A program made the position numbers and the translations under genes. Shown in pieces: positions 25,484 through 34,535 of a stretch of 64,000 nucleotides of DNA. Source of the stretch: Gemmatimonadota bacterium (GTDB taxonomy: Bacteria; Latescibacterota; UBA2968; UBA8231); NCBI GenBank assembly GCA_028875345.1, contig JAPPEG010000068.1, positions 1 to 64,000 of the forward strand. Reading direction: 5' to 3'. The notes below the pieces were generated by a model, which searched no databases, had not been told where the DNA came from, and worked only from the letters and a program-made list of their open reading frames with translations. How positions within the stretch are numbered: the stretch's first letter is position 1; every line of letters starts with the position of its first letter.

Positions 25484-26701
25484 TCAGGCTAGGACTCCAT
25501 TGCAAAGGAAGTCAAAAAGGTCCCAGTTGCGCGCTTGGCCCGAGGCCAATAATTCGGCGTATTGGTCGGTTAGCGGCCTATTGCAGATCATGGGTACCAC
25601 GCCTTCGTGCAGACCGCCGTGTGAGCGCAGGCCCTCGGCGACGTCGGCGAGTTCGTGCCAGTCGGGAGTGCGGCCGAGGACGGTATCTTGGTCGGCGAGG
25701 ACGACCAGTTCGCCGATGCGGTCGGGGGGGAGTTGATAGGTGGCGACCGCTTGCTCGCGGCTGAGTACCTGTTCGACGCCGGGGATGGCGCGGAGGATTG
25801 CGGTGGCTCGTGTGGTGTGCGCGTCGTCGAGATAGACGGTGGCATAGGAGCCCAGCGCTCCGTGGTGGACGACATAGGGGTCGGTGATGGGCAGGATGAC
25901 CCGGGCTTCGGCGATGCCGGCGGCGACGAGTTGGGTCTCGATAAATTGCACCTTGGGGGCACCGTCGGCGTTGGTTTTGGCGTTCATGCCGTGATCGGCG
26001 GTAATGCCCAAGATAATGTCCTGGGAGTCGAGCGCACCGATAAAGCGGTCGAGGCGAGCGTAGAAGGCGTTGGCTTCCGGTTCGCCGGGTGCCCACTTGT
26101 GTTGGACGAAATCGGTCGTCGAAAGGTAGAGCAGGTCGAGATCGTAGCGTTCGAGTAGGCGTGCGCCAGCCTCGATGCAGTACACGCTGGCTTCGGGATC
26201 GTAAATGCCGGGGTTTGCCCGTCCGACTAGGCCGAGGACGTCGGCGATGCCGTGGGTGGATGGCGCGGCTTCGTGCGCTTTTTCGACGGAGAAATTGATG
26301 CCTTGCCAGCCGTGGGCCAAAAGCAGGCGCAACTTGTCTTTGGTGGTGATGGCGGCGACTTGTTGGCCAGCTTGATGGAAGGCGGCGAGGATCGAAGGGG
26401 CGCGCAGGAAGCGGGGGTCGTTCATCATCACTTCCTCTGCCGCGTTTAGGTCGTAGTAGAAATTGCCGGGAATGCCGTTTATGGCCGGCGGCGCACCCGT
26501 GATGATGGCGACGTTGTTGGGATTGGTGAAAGAGGGAATGACGGTGTGGACTTGGCCGTGGACGCCGCGCTCGATGATCGAGCGGAGGTTGGGCATCTGG
26601 GCGGCGGCTTCGTCGAGATAGGCTTGGGCGCAGCCGTCGAGGCAGATGCCGACGATGATTTTGTCGCGCGGGCGATAGCTGCGGTCATTGACTTGGATCA
26701 T
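25484..26701 (-). CDS. phnA: Phosphonoacetate hydrolase
   Basis: Cleaves the C-P bond of phosphonoacetate to give acetate and phosphate. The 405-aa protein belongs to the alkaline phosphatase superfamily: VGICLDGC near residue 17 supplies the first metal Asp, IPSFTNPNNVAIITG near 55 holds the Thr nucleophile, YLSTTDFVQHKW near 195 and ITADHGMNAKT near 233 supply further metal ligands. Its start overlaps the stop of the dehydrogenase gene (ATGA), and the FAD oxidoreductase follows it, so three phosphonate-type genes form one operon. No PhnW, PhnY or PhnX is in the window, so the route to phosphonoacetate must use the flanking oxidoreductases or genes elsewhere. Confidence 0.9.
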   Translation of the reverse strand: MIQVNDRSYRPRDKIIVGICLDGCAQAYLDEAAAQMPNLRSIIERGVHGQVHTVIPSFTNPNNVAIITGAPPAINGIPGNFYYDLNAAEEVMMNDPRFLRAPSILAAFHQAGQQVAAITTKDKLRLLLAHGWQGINFSVEKAHEAAPSTHGIADVLGLVGRANPGIYDPEASVYCIEAGARLLERYDLDLLYLSTTDFVQHKWAPGEPEANAFYARLDRFIGALDSQDIILGITADHGMNAKTNADGAPKVQFIETQLVAAGIAEARVILPITDPYVVHHGALGSYATVYLDDAHTTRATAILRAIPGVEQVLSREQAVATYQLPPDRIGELVVLADQDTVLGRTPDWHELADVAEGLRSHGGLHEGVVPMICNRPLTDQYAELLASGQARNWDLFDFLCNGVLA

Positions 26702-27723
26702 GCGTTGGGGTCAACAGCGACGCGGATGTGCTGGCGGGTTTCGGCCAAGGCGATGGCTTGCTCTAGCTCGGCGAGGGCAAAGGGGTCGCTGACCAGCGAC
26801 GAGTATGGATAGCGGTCGACGGTGCGGGCGAGAAAGGCGAGCGCCTCGTCGAGATGGTGCGGGCTGTAGTTGTGGACGCCGCGGATCGTCAGGCACTTGC
26901 GGATGATCTGTTCGCCGGTCAGCTCTAGCCGGGTGTCGGGATGGACCATGCCGACGAAGACGTAGCTGCCGCCCGGGCGCAGGACCGCGGTCCCCGAGGG
27001 AATCACGTCCGAGTTGCCGGCGACTTCAAAAACAGCGTCGAGTCCTTCCGGTGGTGGATCGGTTACGGGTATAGCGCCGAATTCGCTGGACAGCGCTAGG
27101 CGGTCTGCGTCGATGTCGGTGCAGTAGATTTGCTCGATGCCGCGCTCGGCGAGCAGGGCGCACGTATAGAGGCCGAGCAGACCCGCGCCCTGGACCAGAA
27201 CTCTGTGACAGGGAGTGGGCAGGACCTCGATGGCGTTGACCGCAGTGGCCAAGGCGCAGTTGGCCGGAGCCACTGCGGAGTCGGGCAAGCGGTCTGCTAC
27301 TTTGGCGATGTGAGTGCCGGGTCTAATGAGCAGATGCGTGGCGTAACAGCCGTTGAGTCCGCTGCCGTCGGTGAGCGTGGCGTGGCCGTATTTAAAGAGC
27401 GCGTCGCATTTTTCCGGCAGGCGATGTTCCGTACAGGGCAAACAGGTACCGCAACTGTCGGCGATGGTCCAGCTTACGCGGTCGCCTAGTGCAGAGGTAG
27501 GGCGCTGCGAGGCGATGACGCGGCCGACGGCCTCGTGGCCGAGGATCAGGGGCGTAGGCTCCGTGCGCAGGCCGGACAGCGTGTGGAGGTCGGAGCCGCA
27601 GATCGTGGCTAGGCCGATCTCGACGAGCACTTCACCCGGCGCGAGGGAATCGGGTAGTGGCAGGCTTTCGCAGCGCAGCGGATGGCCTAGGCCGTCGAAT
27701 ACCTGTGCGGAGGCCGCGGGCAT
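26698..27723 (-). CDS. Zinc-dependent dehydrogenase, phosphonate-associated (TIGR03366 type)
   Basis: A 341-aa medium-chain dehydrogenase. ATICGSDLHTLSG near residue 38 and GHEAVGRV near 62 form the catalytic zinc site; SCGTCLPCTEHRLPEKC near 91-108 is the four-Cys structural zinc lobe; VLVQGAGLLGLYTCALL near 170 is the NAD-binding loop. The sequence resembles the alcohol dehydrogenases found beside phosphonate catabolic genes. It overlaps phnA by four bases and lies 3 bp after an SDR gene. It may interconvert a hydroxy- and an oxo-phosphonate; this is inferred from context. Confidence 0.88.
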   Translation of the reverse strand: MPAASAQVFDGLGHPLRCESLPLPDSLAPGEVLVEIGLATICGSDLHTLSGLRTEPTPLILGHEAVGRVIASQRPTSALGDRVSWTIADSCGTCLPCTEHRLPEKCDALFKYGHATLTDGSGLNGCYATHLLIRPGTHIAKVADRLPDSAVAPANCALATAVNAIEVLPTPCHRVLVQGAGLLGLYTCALLAERGIEQIYCTDIDADRLALSSEFGAIPVTDPPPEGLDAVFEVAGNSDVIPSGTAVLRPGGSYVFVGMVHPDTRLELTGEQIIRKCLTIRGVHNYSPHHLDEALAFLARTVDRYPYSSLVSDPFALAELEQAIALAETRQHIRVAVDPNA

Positions 27724-27726
27724 AGG

Positions 27727-28461
27727 CTAGCCCTGCGGCTTGCGCCAGTAGCCCTCTAACAGGTCTTGCGGCACCCAGCCCAGCAGGCGTCGGGCCTTGG
27801 CGTTGCTGTAGCGGCCGTGGGGCGTGTCCGTGGTGATGTGAAAGATCTCGCAGCGCGAGGGCAGGGATGCCAAGTCCACCTCTAGGCACTTTTGCAGGGC
27901 GCGAGCGGCGTCGGGAAAAGTGACGGAAAAGGGATTGGTGCCGCTGCCGAGTTGCTCGGCGGACGGCTCGGCGTCGCGAAAGCTCAAAAAGAGGGTGGTG
28001 AGTACGTGGATGGGGTGGTTGGCGGCGAATACGCGGCAAATCTCTTGGCCGAGCGATTTGCTGTGCGCGTAGAGGCCGACACCTGAATGCAGGGGGACTT
28101 CTTCGTTGATGTCGAAATCGTAGTGCTCGTACGAGGGGCCGGCTTGGGTGAAGTGGGGCCCGGTGTTGACGAAGCGGGTGTGGCCGTTTTCGACGGCGGC
28201 GCGGATGCCGTTGTACGTGCCGGTGGTACTGACGTCAAAGGCGATCTTGCGGTCGTGGCGCAGTACTGAGCAGTTGATGGTTACATCGGTGCCCTCGGTG
28301 GCGCGGCGCACTTGATCGAGGTCGGAGACATCGACCTGCATGGTCTCGTGCGGGCTGTCGATGGGTACGATGTCGGTGATGCGCAGTTCGTAGGTGTCCT
28401 GGAGTTGCTTAACCACGTGCGGGCCGAGAAAGCCATTGCCACCTAGGAGCAAAACTTTCAT
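27727..28461 (-). CDS. NAD-dependent epimerase/dehydratase (extended SDR)
   Basis: A 244-aa SDR protein: KVLLLGGNGFLGPHVVKQL gives the nucleotide-binding loop and YAHSK near residue 131 the catalytic Tyr-xxx-Lys. It is shorter than typical nucleotide-sugar epimerases. The ATG at 28461 overlaps the stop of the next upstream SDR gene (ATGA) and its stop is 3 bp from the zinc dehydrogenase start, so the whole guaB-to-channel block may be one transcript. Substrate unknown; involvement in the phosphonate unit is possible. Confidence 0.85.
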   Translation of the reverse strand: MKVLLLGGNGFLGPHVVKQLQDTYELRITDIVPIDSPHETMQVDVSDLDQVRRATEGTDVTINCSVLRHDRKIAFDVSTTGTYNGIRAAVENGHTRFVNTGPHFTQAGPSYEHYDFDINEEVPLHSGVGLYAHSKSLGQEICRVFAANHPIHVLTTLFLSFRDAEPSAEQLGSGTNPFSVTFPDAARALQKCLEVDLASLPSRCEIFHITTDTPHGRYSNAKARRLLGWVPQDLLEGYWRKPQG

Positions 28462-29147
28462 GGGTTGGCCTCAAAGTTGTATTGGGGGTCAAACGCTAGG
28501 TGGCTCTTGGCGCGCTCGACGGAGAAGCGGGCGCGTGCCCCAGCGGACTGGATGTGGATGGGGTTGTACTGGCCGGCTGGCCCCTTTTGCACAATCTGGG
28601 CCACGGCTTGGGCGGCGTCGCGCTCGTCGAGCCACATGGGATCGTAGGGCTGATCAGCGACCTCCTCGGCGCGTACGAGGTGGCCAAGGCGGGCAATGGT
28701 GATGTGAAGTTCGTGGCTGTGGGCAAATTCGCGGGCGGTAAACTCGGCTAGGTGAGCGCCGAGGACGGCTGGCGCGCAGGAGGGCAGTGGTTTCCAAGTC
28801 TCGTCAACGGTGAGGTCTTCTTCGTACGGGGCGAAAAGGTCGAGCGTGCTCACGAGGATGGTGTGTTCGACCTCCGCGGCGGCCGCGGCCAAGAGCAGGT
28901 TGTACGTGCCGCGCGTATTGCGGTCCAGCCAAGTGTTTTCGCCGTCGCCTGCACGCGGCTCGTAGGCGAGGTGGACGATGATGTCGATGTCTTTGACGAG
29001 TTCGTCGGTCTCTGAGCCGTGCCCCAGATCGCACTGAATCCCGAACCTAGGCTCGGGATCGGTCAAGCGCACTTGGTGTGCGTCGCCGAGGCTGTCAGCT
29101 AGGGCTTGGCCGAGCGAGGTTGCGGCGTTGGTAATGAGTACGCGCAT
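28458..29147 (-). CDS. SDR-like protein lacking the Tyr-xxx-Lys catalytic motif
   Basis: A 229-aa protein with an SDR-type N-terminus (RVLITNAATSLGQALADSL) and DIIVHLAYEPRAG near residue 55, as in NAD-dependent epimerases. The dinucleotide loop is degenerate (NAATSLG) and the place of YxxxK reads VLGAHLAEF, so both catalytic residues are missing. It is shorter than the neighbouring SDR and may be a regulatory or scaffolding paralogue, or a decaying copy. It overlaps the next SDR gene by four bases and lies 4 bp after guaB. Confidence 0.75.
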   Translation of the reverse strand: MRVLITNAATSLGQALADSLGDAHQVRLTDPEPRFGIQCDLGHGSETDELVKDIDIIVHLAYEPRAGDGENTWLDRNTRGTYNLLLAAAAAEVEHTILVSTLDLFAPYEEDLTVDETWKPLPSCAPAVLGAHLAEFTAREFAHSHELHITIARLGHLVRAEEVADQPYDPMWLDERDAAQAVAQIVQKGPAGQYNPIHIQSAGARARFSVERAKSHLAFDPQYNFEANP

Positions 29148-29151
29148 AGCC

Positions 29152-30633
29152 CTAAAGGACCTGCTGGTCGGTCGGGGTGGGGACGATGTCGTGGATCTGG
29201 CTGTCCATCAGCGCGGTGGACGACTGCATTTCGAGCACGGCCTTTTCGTGCAACTCGTCGATGGTGCGGCAACCGGCCGTGGCGAGGGTGGAGCGCAGCA
29301 TCTGGATGCGGATCGGCAATTTGTCGTGAATCGAGCCGATGTGGGGCACGTAGCCGGCGATGCCCTCCTCGAAGAAATTCTCTCGCGTCTGCGCATAGCG
29401 CCGCATGTTGTGGGCGCGCAGCGAACCTTCCATCCAGTACTCTTTGACGATGTCGCCGGCCGCGGTGCGCACGAGGTTGCCTTGGCTTTCGGTGTAGCCG
29501 GCGAAGAAGTGCCCCATCATCACGGCGTTGGCACCCAAGGCCATGGCCACGGCGATCTCGAGCGGGCCTGAAATGCCGCCATCGGCGATGATGGGCAAGT
29601 ACGTGTTGCAATCCTGCTGCCACTGGTTGCGCGCTGCGTTGATTTCCATCAAGGCCGTGCCTTGGCCGCGGCCCGTGGCCCTAACTTCCTGAGTAGTGCA
29701 GCCCGAGCCGATCCCCATGCCGACTTTGATGGCGTCGGTACCGGCCTCGGCCAAAAAGCGAAACCCCTCGGCCGTGACGACATTGCCGCCGATGACCGGG
29801 GCGTCGGTGCGCTCCTTGAGGAATTGGATCATCTGCCGCTGGTATTCGGTGTGGCCGTCGGAGGCGTCGATGACCAGCACGTCCACTTCTTGCGCGATGA
29901 GGGCTTCAGCCCGCTCGCGGTCCTCCGGGTGGGTGGAGACAGCCGCGCCGACGAGCAGGCGCTTCTGTTCGTCGATGGATTCGTTGGGGTGCCGCAGGTG
30001 CTTGTCGAGGTCTTTTTTGAAGACTACCGCTTGTAGCACGCCTCCTTTGGACAGAATGGGCAGGAAGCCGCGGCCGTAGCGGATCATCAGCTCGTTGGCG
30101 GCCTTGAGGTCGCTTATTTCGCGGCCGGCCTGCACGTCGGTTTTCATGCGGGAGGCCACTTGGCAGTCGAGGTCGCGGCGCTCGTCGAAGTCCTTGTCGG
30201 TGAGGATGCCGAGGAGCTGGTCGTGGAACTGGCCGCTGGTGGTGACCGGGAAGGTCGTGTAGCCAGTGCGGTGAATGATCTCGACGACCTCGGCGATGGG
30301 CTGCTCGGGGGCCAAGGTGAGAATATCGGTCTGAAAGCCGGCCTTGAAGCGCTTGACTTGGCCAACCTTGGCGCACTGCTCGTCAATGGGCTGGCTGACG
30401 GGCAGGATGCCGATGCCGCCTAGCTGGGCCAAGGCAATGGCCATTTCGCCGCCGGTTACGGCCTGCATGGCGGCGCTGAGAAAGGGCACGTGCAGGTAGA
30501 GAAAGTCGTCCCCCTTGCGGCAGAGCCGGGTTTTGAGCGACGTGTTGGGCGCGTTGCCGTCGGAGGGCGTGTACCCAGGCAGAATGCGAAATTCTTTGAG
30601 GCTGTGCGAAGGGGTGCTCAGGACTTGGGCCAT
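29152..30633 (-). CDS. guaB: Inosine-5'-monophosphate dehydrogenase
   Basis: Oxidises IMP to XMP with NAD, the committed step to guanine nucleotides. The 493-aa protein has the barrel start [16 protein letters not shown], two CBS domains at about residues 100-215, the catalytic loop [13 protein letters not shown] with Cys312, and [23 protein letters not shown] near residue 355. The loop differs from the common GSICTT by Gly in place of Ile, and GRGQ replaces the more usual G.PQ. A GAGAGGAC ribosome-binding site precedes ATG 30633. It is divergent from the YtxH gene across 136 bp of AT-rich promoter sequence and is the first gene of a long minus-strand run. Confidence 0.93.
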   Translation of the reverse strand: MAQVLSTPSHSLKEFRILPGYTPSDGNAPNTSLKTRLCRKGDDFLYLHVPFLSAAMQAVTGGEMAIALAQLGGIGILPVSQPIDEQCAKVGQVKRFKAGFQTDILTLAPEQPIAEVVEIIHRTGYTTFPVTTSGQFHDQLLGILTDKDFDERRDLDCQVASRMKTDVQAGREISDLKAANELMIRYGRGFLPILSKGGVLQAVVFKKDLDKHLRHPNESIDEQKRLLVGAAVSTHPEDRERAEALIAQEVDVLVIDASDGHTEYQRQMIQFLKERTDAPVIGGNVVTAEGFRFLAEAGTDAIKVGMGIGSGCTTQEVRATGRGQGTALMEINAARNQWQQDCNTYLPIIADGGISGPLEIAVAMALGANAVMMGHFFAGYTESQGNLVRTAAGDIVKEYWMEGSLRAHNMRRYAQTRENFFEEGIAGYVPHIGSIHDKLPIRIQMLRSTLATAGCRTIDELHEKAVLEMQSSTALMDSQIHDIVPTPTDQQVL

Positions 30634-30769
30634 GGAAGTCCTCTCAGCGTTGGCGGGGGAAGGAGGAAGGATTTAGCCTTAGAGTATAAAAATAGCATTG
30701 GTTTTATTCAACACACTTTATTTTCTTTAATAGATAGCAATTACATCCATAAGCTAAAGGAGCTTTGTT

Positions 30770-31021
30770 ATGTTCTACGAAAAAATCTATCCTAGGAACA
30801 ACCATTCGACCGACGGCATGACGTGTCTCTTGGCCGGTTTTGTGGCTGGCGTCGCGGTCGGCGCAGCCGTGGGTGTGTTACTGGCCCCGAACAAGGGCGA
30901 GGACACCCGACGCTTGATCAAGGACCAAGCCGAAGAAACGCGCGATCAGGTGGTGAAGGCTGTGAACGGGGTGACGGCGCGGTTTGAAAAGAAGGCCCCA
31001 CAGGAGGAAGAGGCGGCCTAA
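30770..31021 (+). CDS. YtxH domain protein
   Basis: An 83-aa protein with one membrane segment (LLAGFVAGVAVGAAVGVLLAP, about residues 20-40) followed by KGEDTRRLIKDQAEETRDQV, the typical YtxH small-protein pattern, and an acidic C-terminus. Such proteins are often stress-induced and of unclear function. AAAGGAGC precedes ATG 30770. The upstream region is AT-rich and shared with guaB. The stop overlaps the convergent ABC exporter gene by four bases. Confidence 0.85.
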   Translation: MFYEKIYPRNNHSTDGMTCLLAGFVAGVAVGAAVGVLLAPNKGEDTRRLIKDQAEETRDQVVKAVNGVTARFEKKAPQEEEAA

Positions 31022-32802
31022 GAGCGGCCGTAGTTGAGGCGGTAGAGGCGCGCGTAGATGCCGTCTCGGAGCAGTAGTTCCTCGTGGCGGCCCCGCTCGC
31101 GCACCTCGCCGCGGTGCATCACCAAGATCTGGTCGGCGTTGCGGATGGTGGAGAGGCGGTGGGCGATGACGATGGAGGTGCGCTCGCTCATCAGCTTGGC
31201 GATGGCGTCTTGGATGAGCAATTCGGTCTCGGTGTCGATGCTGGAGGTGGCTTCGTCGAGGACGAGGATTTCCGGGTCGAAGGCTAAGGCGCGGGCAAAG
31301 GCCAACAACTGGCGCTGGCCGGCCGACAGGGTTGAGCCGCCTTCGGCCACGGCGTGGGCAAAGCCTTGGGGGAGGCGTTCGATAAAGGGCGCGGCGTTGA
31401 CGTAGCGGGCCGCGCGCTCGACTTGGGCGTCGTCAATGGCGTCGTCGCCGAGGCGGATGTTGCCGCTGATATTCCCTGAAAATAAGAAGACCTCCTGCTG
31501 GACGATGCTGATGCGGCGGCGTAATTCGGCCGCTTGCCACTGGCGCACGTCGCGGCCATCGACGAGGATTTCCCCGCGCTGGATGTCGTAGAAACGGCAG
31601 AGGAGGCTGACGATGGTGGTCTTGCCCGAGCCGGTGGCTCCGACTATCGCCATACTCTGCCCGGCCTGTAGTTCAAATGAGACATCCTTGAGAATCCAGT
31701 CTTCGGCTGCTGGATCGTACTTGAAGAACACGTTGCGGAATTCAATCGCGCCGCCGCGGTTGGCCGCGGGCAGCTTGTGCCGCGGTCCGCCGACGGGTTC
31801 GCTGGGGACGGCCAACATCTCGAAGATGCGCTCGGACGCGGCCATGGCGCTCTGCAGCAGGGCATAGCGGTCGGAGATGTCCATGATCGGGCGGAAGAAG
31901 CGGCGGATGTATTGGAGAAAGGCCACCAACACCCCCAGCTCAATGCGGGAGTCGATCACGTCCGAGGCCCCGTACCACAGCACCAGCGCCATGCCGACCG
32001 TGCCGAGTAATTCGGTGAATGGGAAGAAGATGGCAAAGCAGTGGATTTCGCGGTCCGCGGCGCGGCGGTAGGGCAGGTGCTCGGCGTCGAAGTCGCGCAA
32101 ATTGCGTTGCTGGCGGTTGAAAAGCTGCACCACCTCCATGCCGGTAATGTTCTCCTGCAAATAGGCATTGAGCCGCGCCAAGCGCGTGCGCAACTCGCGA
32201 TAGGCGCGCATGGCGAGGCCCTGCAGGTAGAAGGTCGAGACGGCGATGATCGGGACCACTGTGCAGCAGATCAAGGCCAGCTCGAAGTCGATATAGGCCA
32301 TGAAGCCGACGATGGCCAGCAAAGTAAAAAAATCCATAAAAACCGAGACGACGCCCTCGCTGAAAAACTCGTTGAGGGCGTCGATGTCGTTGGTGGCTCG
32401 GGTCATAATACGGCCCAGCGGCGTGCGGTCGAAGTAGCGCAGCGGCAGCTTTTGCAGGTGGGCAAACAGATCGCGGCGCATGTCGTACATGACGCGCTGA
32501 CCGATCATGCCGGTGACCAAGGTCTGGGCGTATTGAGCGCCATACTGCACGGCGACGCTGCCAAAGAAGGCCGCGATCATCCACCGCAGCCCCGCCCAGT
32601 CGCCGACGGCGATGTGGTCGTCAACCGCTACCTGCGTGATATAGGGCCCGACCTGGCCGAAGCCGGCGGCGAGGGCAATGGTGCCAAAGGCGAGGATCAC
32701 GTGCCCTCGGTGGGGTTTGAGATACCCCAACAGTTGCAGCGTCAGCCCCAAATTAAAGGCGCGCTGTTGGATTTCTTCTTCTTTGTTGAGTTCGGTGCTC
32801 AC
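31018..32802 (-). CDS. ABC exporter half-transporter (TMD-NBD), subunit with catalytic Glu
   Basis: A 594-aa type IV ABC exporter subunit with six membrane helices (about residues 30-330) and a nucleotide-binding domain: Walker A GATGSGKTTI near 395, signature STLSAGQRQLL near 495 and Walker B ILVLDEATSSID near 515. The Walker B Glu is present but the signature is LSAGQ rather than LSGGQ. The partner gene has the opposite pattern, as in heterodimeric exporters with one degenerate ATP site (TM287/288, BmrCD). Start overlaps the partner stop by four bases. Probable drug, lipid or peptide export. Confidence 0.93.
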   Translation of the reverse strand: MSTELNKEEEIQQRAFNLGLTLQLLGYLKPHRGHVILAFGTIALAAGFGQVGPYITQVAVDDHIAVGDWAGLRWMIAAFFGSVAVQYGAQYAQTLVTGMIGQRVMYDMRRDLFAHLQKLPLRYFDRTPLGRIMTRATNDIDALNEFFSEGVVSVFMDFFTLLAIVGFMAYIDFELALICCTVVPIIAVSTFYLQGLAMRAYRELRTRLARLNAYLQENITGMEVVQLFNRQQRNLRDFDAEHLPYRRAADREIHCFAIFFPFTELLGTVGMALVLWYGASDVIDSRIELGVLVAFLQYIRRFFRPIMDISDRYALLQSAMAASERIFEMLAVPSEPVGGPRHKLPAANRGGAIEFRNVFFKYDPAAEDWILKDVSFELQAGQSMAIVGATGSGKTTIVSLLCRFYDIQRGEILVDGRDVRQWQAAELRRRISIVQQEVFLFSGNISGNIRLGDDAIDDAQVERAARYVNAAPFIERLPQGFAHAVAEGGSTLSAGQRQLLAFARALAFDPEILVLDEATSSIDTETELLIQDAIAKLMSERTSIVIAHRLSTIRNADQILVMHRGEVRERGRHEELLLRDGIYARLYRLNYGRS

Positions 32803-34535
32803 AGCGTTTCTAGCTCGGCGCTAAGCTGCTGGTGCTGGTACAACTCGGCGTAGAAGCCGCCGCTGTTGACCAACTCGGCGTGGGTGCCCAGTTCGGCGAT
32901 GCGACCGTCTTCGAGCACGGCGATGCGGTCGGCGTGGCGTAGGGTCGAGATGCGGTGGGCGATGATGAGGGTGGTGCGGCCCTGCATGAGGGCGTGCAAA
33001 TGGTCGAGGATCGCTTCTTCGGTGTGGGTATCTACCGCGGAGAGCGCATCGTCGAGGATGAGGATCTGCGGGCGGCGAATGAGCGCGCGGGCCAAGGTCG
33101 CGCGCTGCTTTTGGCCGCCGGACAGGGTGACGCCGCGTTCGCCGATGAGGGTGTCAAAGTCCTCGTCGAATTGGTCGATGTCCTTTTTGAGTTGGGCCTC
33201 TTCGGCCGCAGAGTGGATCTGTGCTTCGGCGGCCGAGTCTGCGCCGTAGGCGAGGTTGGCGCTGAGGGTATTGGAAAACAGAAAGGGATTTTGCGGGACG
33301 TAGCCGATGGCGTCGCGCAAAGTCGCTAGGGGCCATTCCTCGATTGGCACCCCGTCGATGAGGAGCTGGCTTGGCCCGGCTTGGATCAAGCGCGGCACGA
33401 GGCGCGCCAAGGTGGTCTTGCCCGAGCCGACGCGGCCGATGATGCCGAGGGTCGTGCCTTGGGGAATTTCGAGATCAATCTGATGCAGGACCTGCTCTTC
33501 GCCGTAGGAAAGGCTGAGCTTGCGGAAGGCGATGTGTCCGGCGATTGGGCGCGGATTGGCTGGGGGCAGGGCGTGGTCTTGGATCTCAGGCTCGACGGCG
33601 AGGATTTCGTTGATGCGCTGCATGGACACGAGGGCGCGCTGGGCGCGGTCGATGACCCAGCCGATGTACATGATCGGGCGGATGAGTTGGGTCAGGTAGG
33701 CGTTGAAGGCCACGAAAGCCCCCAAGCTGAGTTCGCCGTCGATGACCGCGCGCCCGCCCAGCCACAAATTTAGCCCCAAGCAGAGCGAGGCGATGACGTA
33801 GGACAGCGGTCGGTAGTTGGCGCGGGTGCGGATGTAGGCGCGGTTTTTTTCGAGGTACGCCAAGTTGAGCTGGTCGAACGCGGCGTTCTGCGCGGGCTCT
33901 TGGGTGTATGCCTTGACCACGCGGATACCGGAGAGGTTTTCTTGGATGAAGGTGCTGATGCGGCCGAAGTAATCTTGGATGGCCTTGTAGCGGGTGTTGA
34001 TGACCGCGGCGATGCGGATCATCACGATGCTAAAAAGCGGCATGGGCAACAGCACCAGTAGAGCCAGCTTCCAGTCGAGCCAGCACATACAGGCGAGGGT
34101 GAAGGTCAGACCCAAGGCGGTATCGACGATGCCGCGAATGCCATAGATCCAAAAGAGATGCACCGAGTGCAGATCGTTGGTCGCCCGCGCCATGAGATCA
34201 CCGGTGCGGCGTTGCTGGTAGTACGACAGCGGCAGCTTGAGTAGGTGGGCGAAATACGCGATGCGGATGTCGTATTCGATGCGATTGGCGGCGCGGCCTA
34301 AGAATATCCGCATGGCGTAGCCACACAGGGCCACGCCCAAGGCGTAGGCGAGGATGTAGAAGACGTAGGTTGCTATTTCCTTGGAGGCCGTGTCCGGCGC
34401 GGAGACCGCATCGACAGCGTCGCCCACCAGCAGTGGGATGCGCGCGGTCGCCGCTTGCCCCAGCCCAATGCAGAGCGCACCGAGCAGGATGTGACTTCGA
34501 TAGGGACGGACGTATTGGGAAAACGGACCAAACAT
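32799..34535 (-). CDS. ABC exporter half-transporter (TMD-NBD), subunit with Asp in place of catalytic Glu
   Basis: A 578-aa partner of the preceding ABC subunit. Six membrane helices are followed by Walker A GRVGSGKTTLA near residue 365, signature VTLSGGQKQRATLARAL near 470 and Walker B ILILDDALSAVD near 495, where Asp replaces the catalytic Glu. With the partner, this builds one canonical site (partner Walker motifs plus this LSGGQ) and one degenerate site. ATG 34535 shares one base with the rdgB stop (TAATG), so translation is coupled through rdgB, ABC and ABC. Confidence 0.93.
   Translation of the reverse strand: MFGPFSQYVRPYRSHILLGALCIGLGQAATARIPLLVGDAVDAVSAPDTASKEIATYVFYILAYALGVALCGYAMRIFLGRAANRIEYDIRIAYFAHLLKLPLSYYQQRRTGDLMARATNDLHSVHLFWIYGIRGIVDTALGLTFTLACMCWLDWKLALLVLLPMPLFSIVMIRIAAVINTRYKAIQDYFGRISTFIQENLSGIRVVKAYTQEPAQNAAFDQLNLAYLEKNRAYIRTRANYRPLSYVIASLCLGLNLWLGGRAVIDGELSLGAFVAFNAYLTQLIRPIMYIGWVIDRAQRALVSMQRINEILAVEPEIQDHALPPANPRPIAGHIAFRKLSLSYGEEQVLHQIDLEIPQGTTLGIIGRVGSGKTTLARLVPRLIQAGPSQLLIDGVPIEEWPLATLRDAIGYVPQNPFLFSNTLSANLAYGADSAAEAQIHSAAEEAQLKKDIDQFDEDFDTLIGERGVTLSGGQKQRATLARALIRRPQILILDDALSAVDTHTEEAILDHLHALMQGRTTLIIAHRISTLRHADRIAVLEDGRIAELGTHAELVNSGGFYAELYQHQQLSAELETL

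Noticed and set aside
32041-32853. 270-aa plus-strand ORF opposite the ABC exporter genes
   Set aside because: It lies antisense to conserved membrane and NBD coding sequence and shows no recognisable domain.
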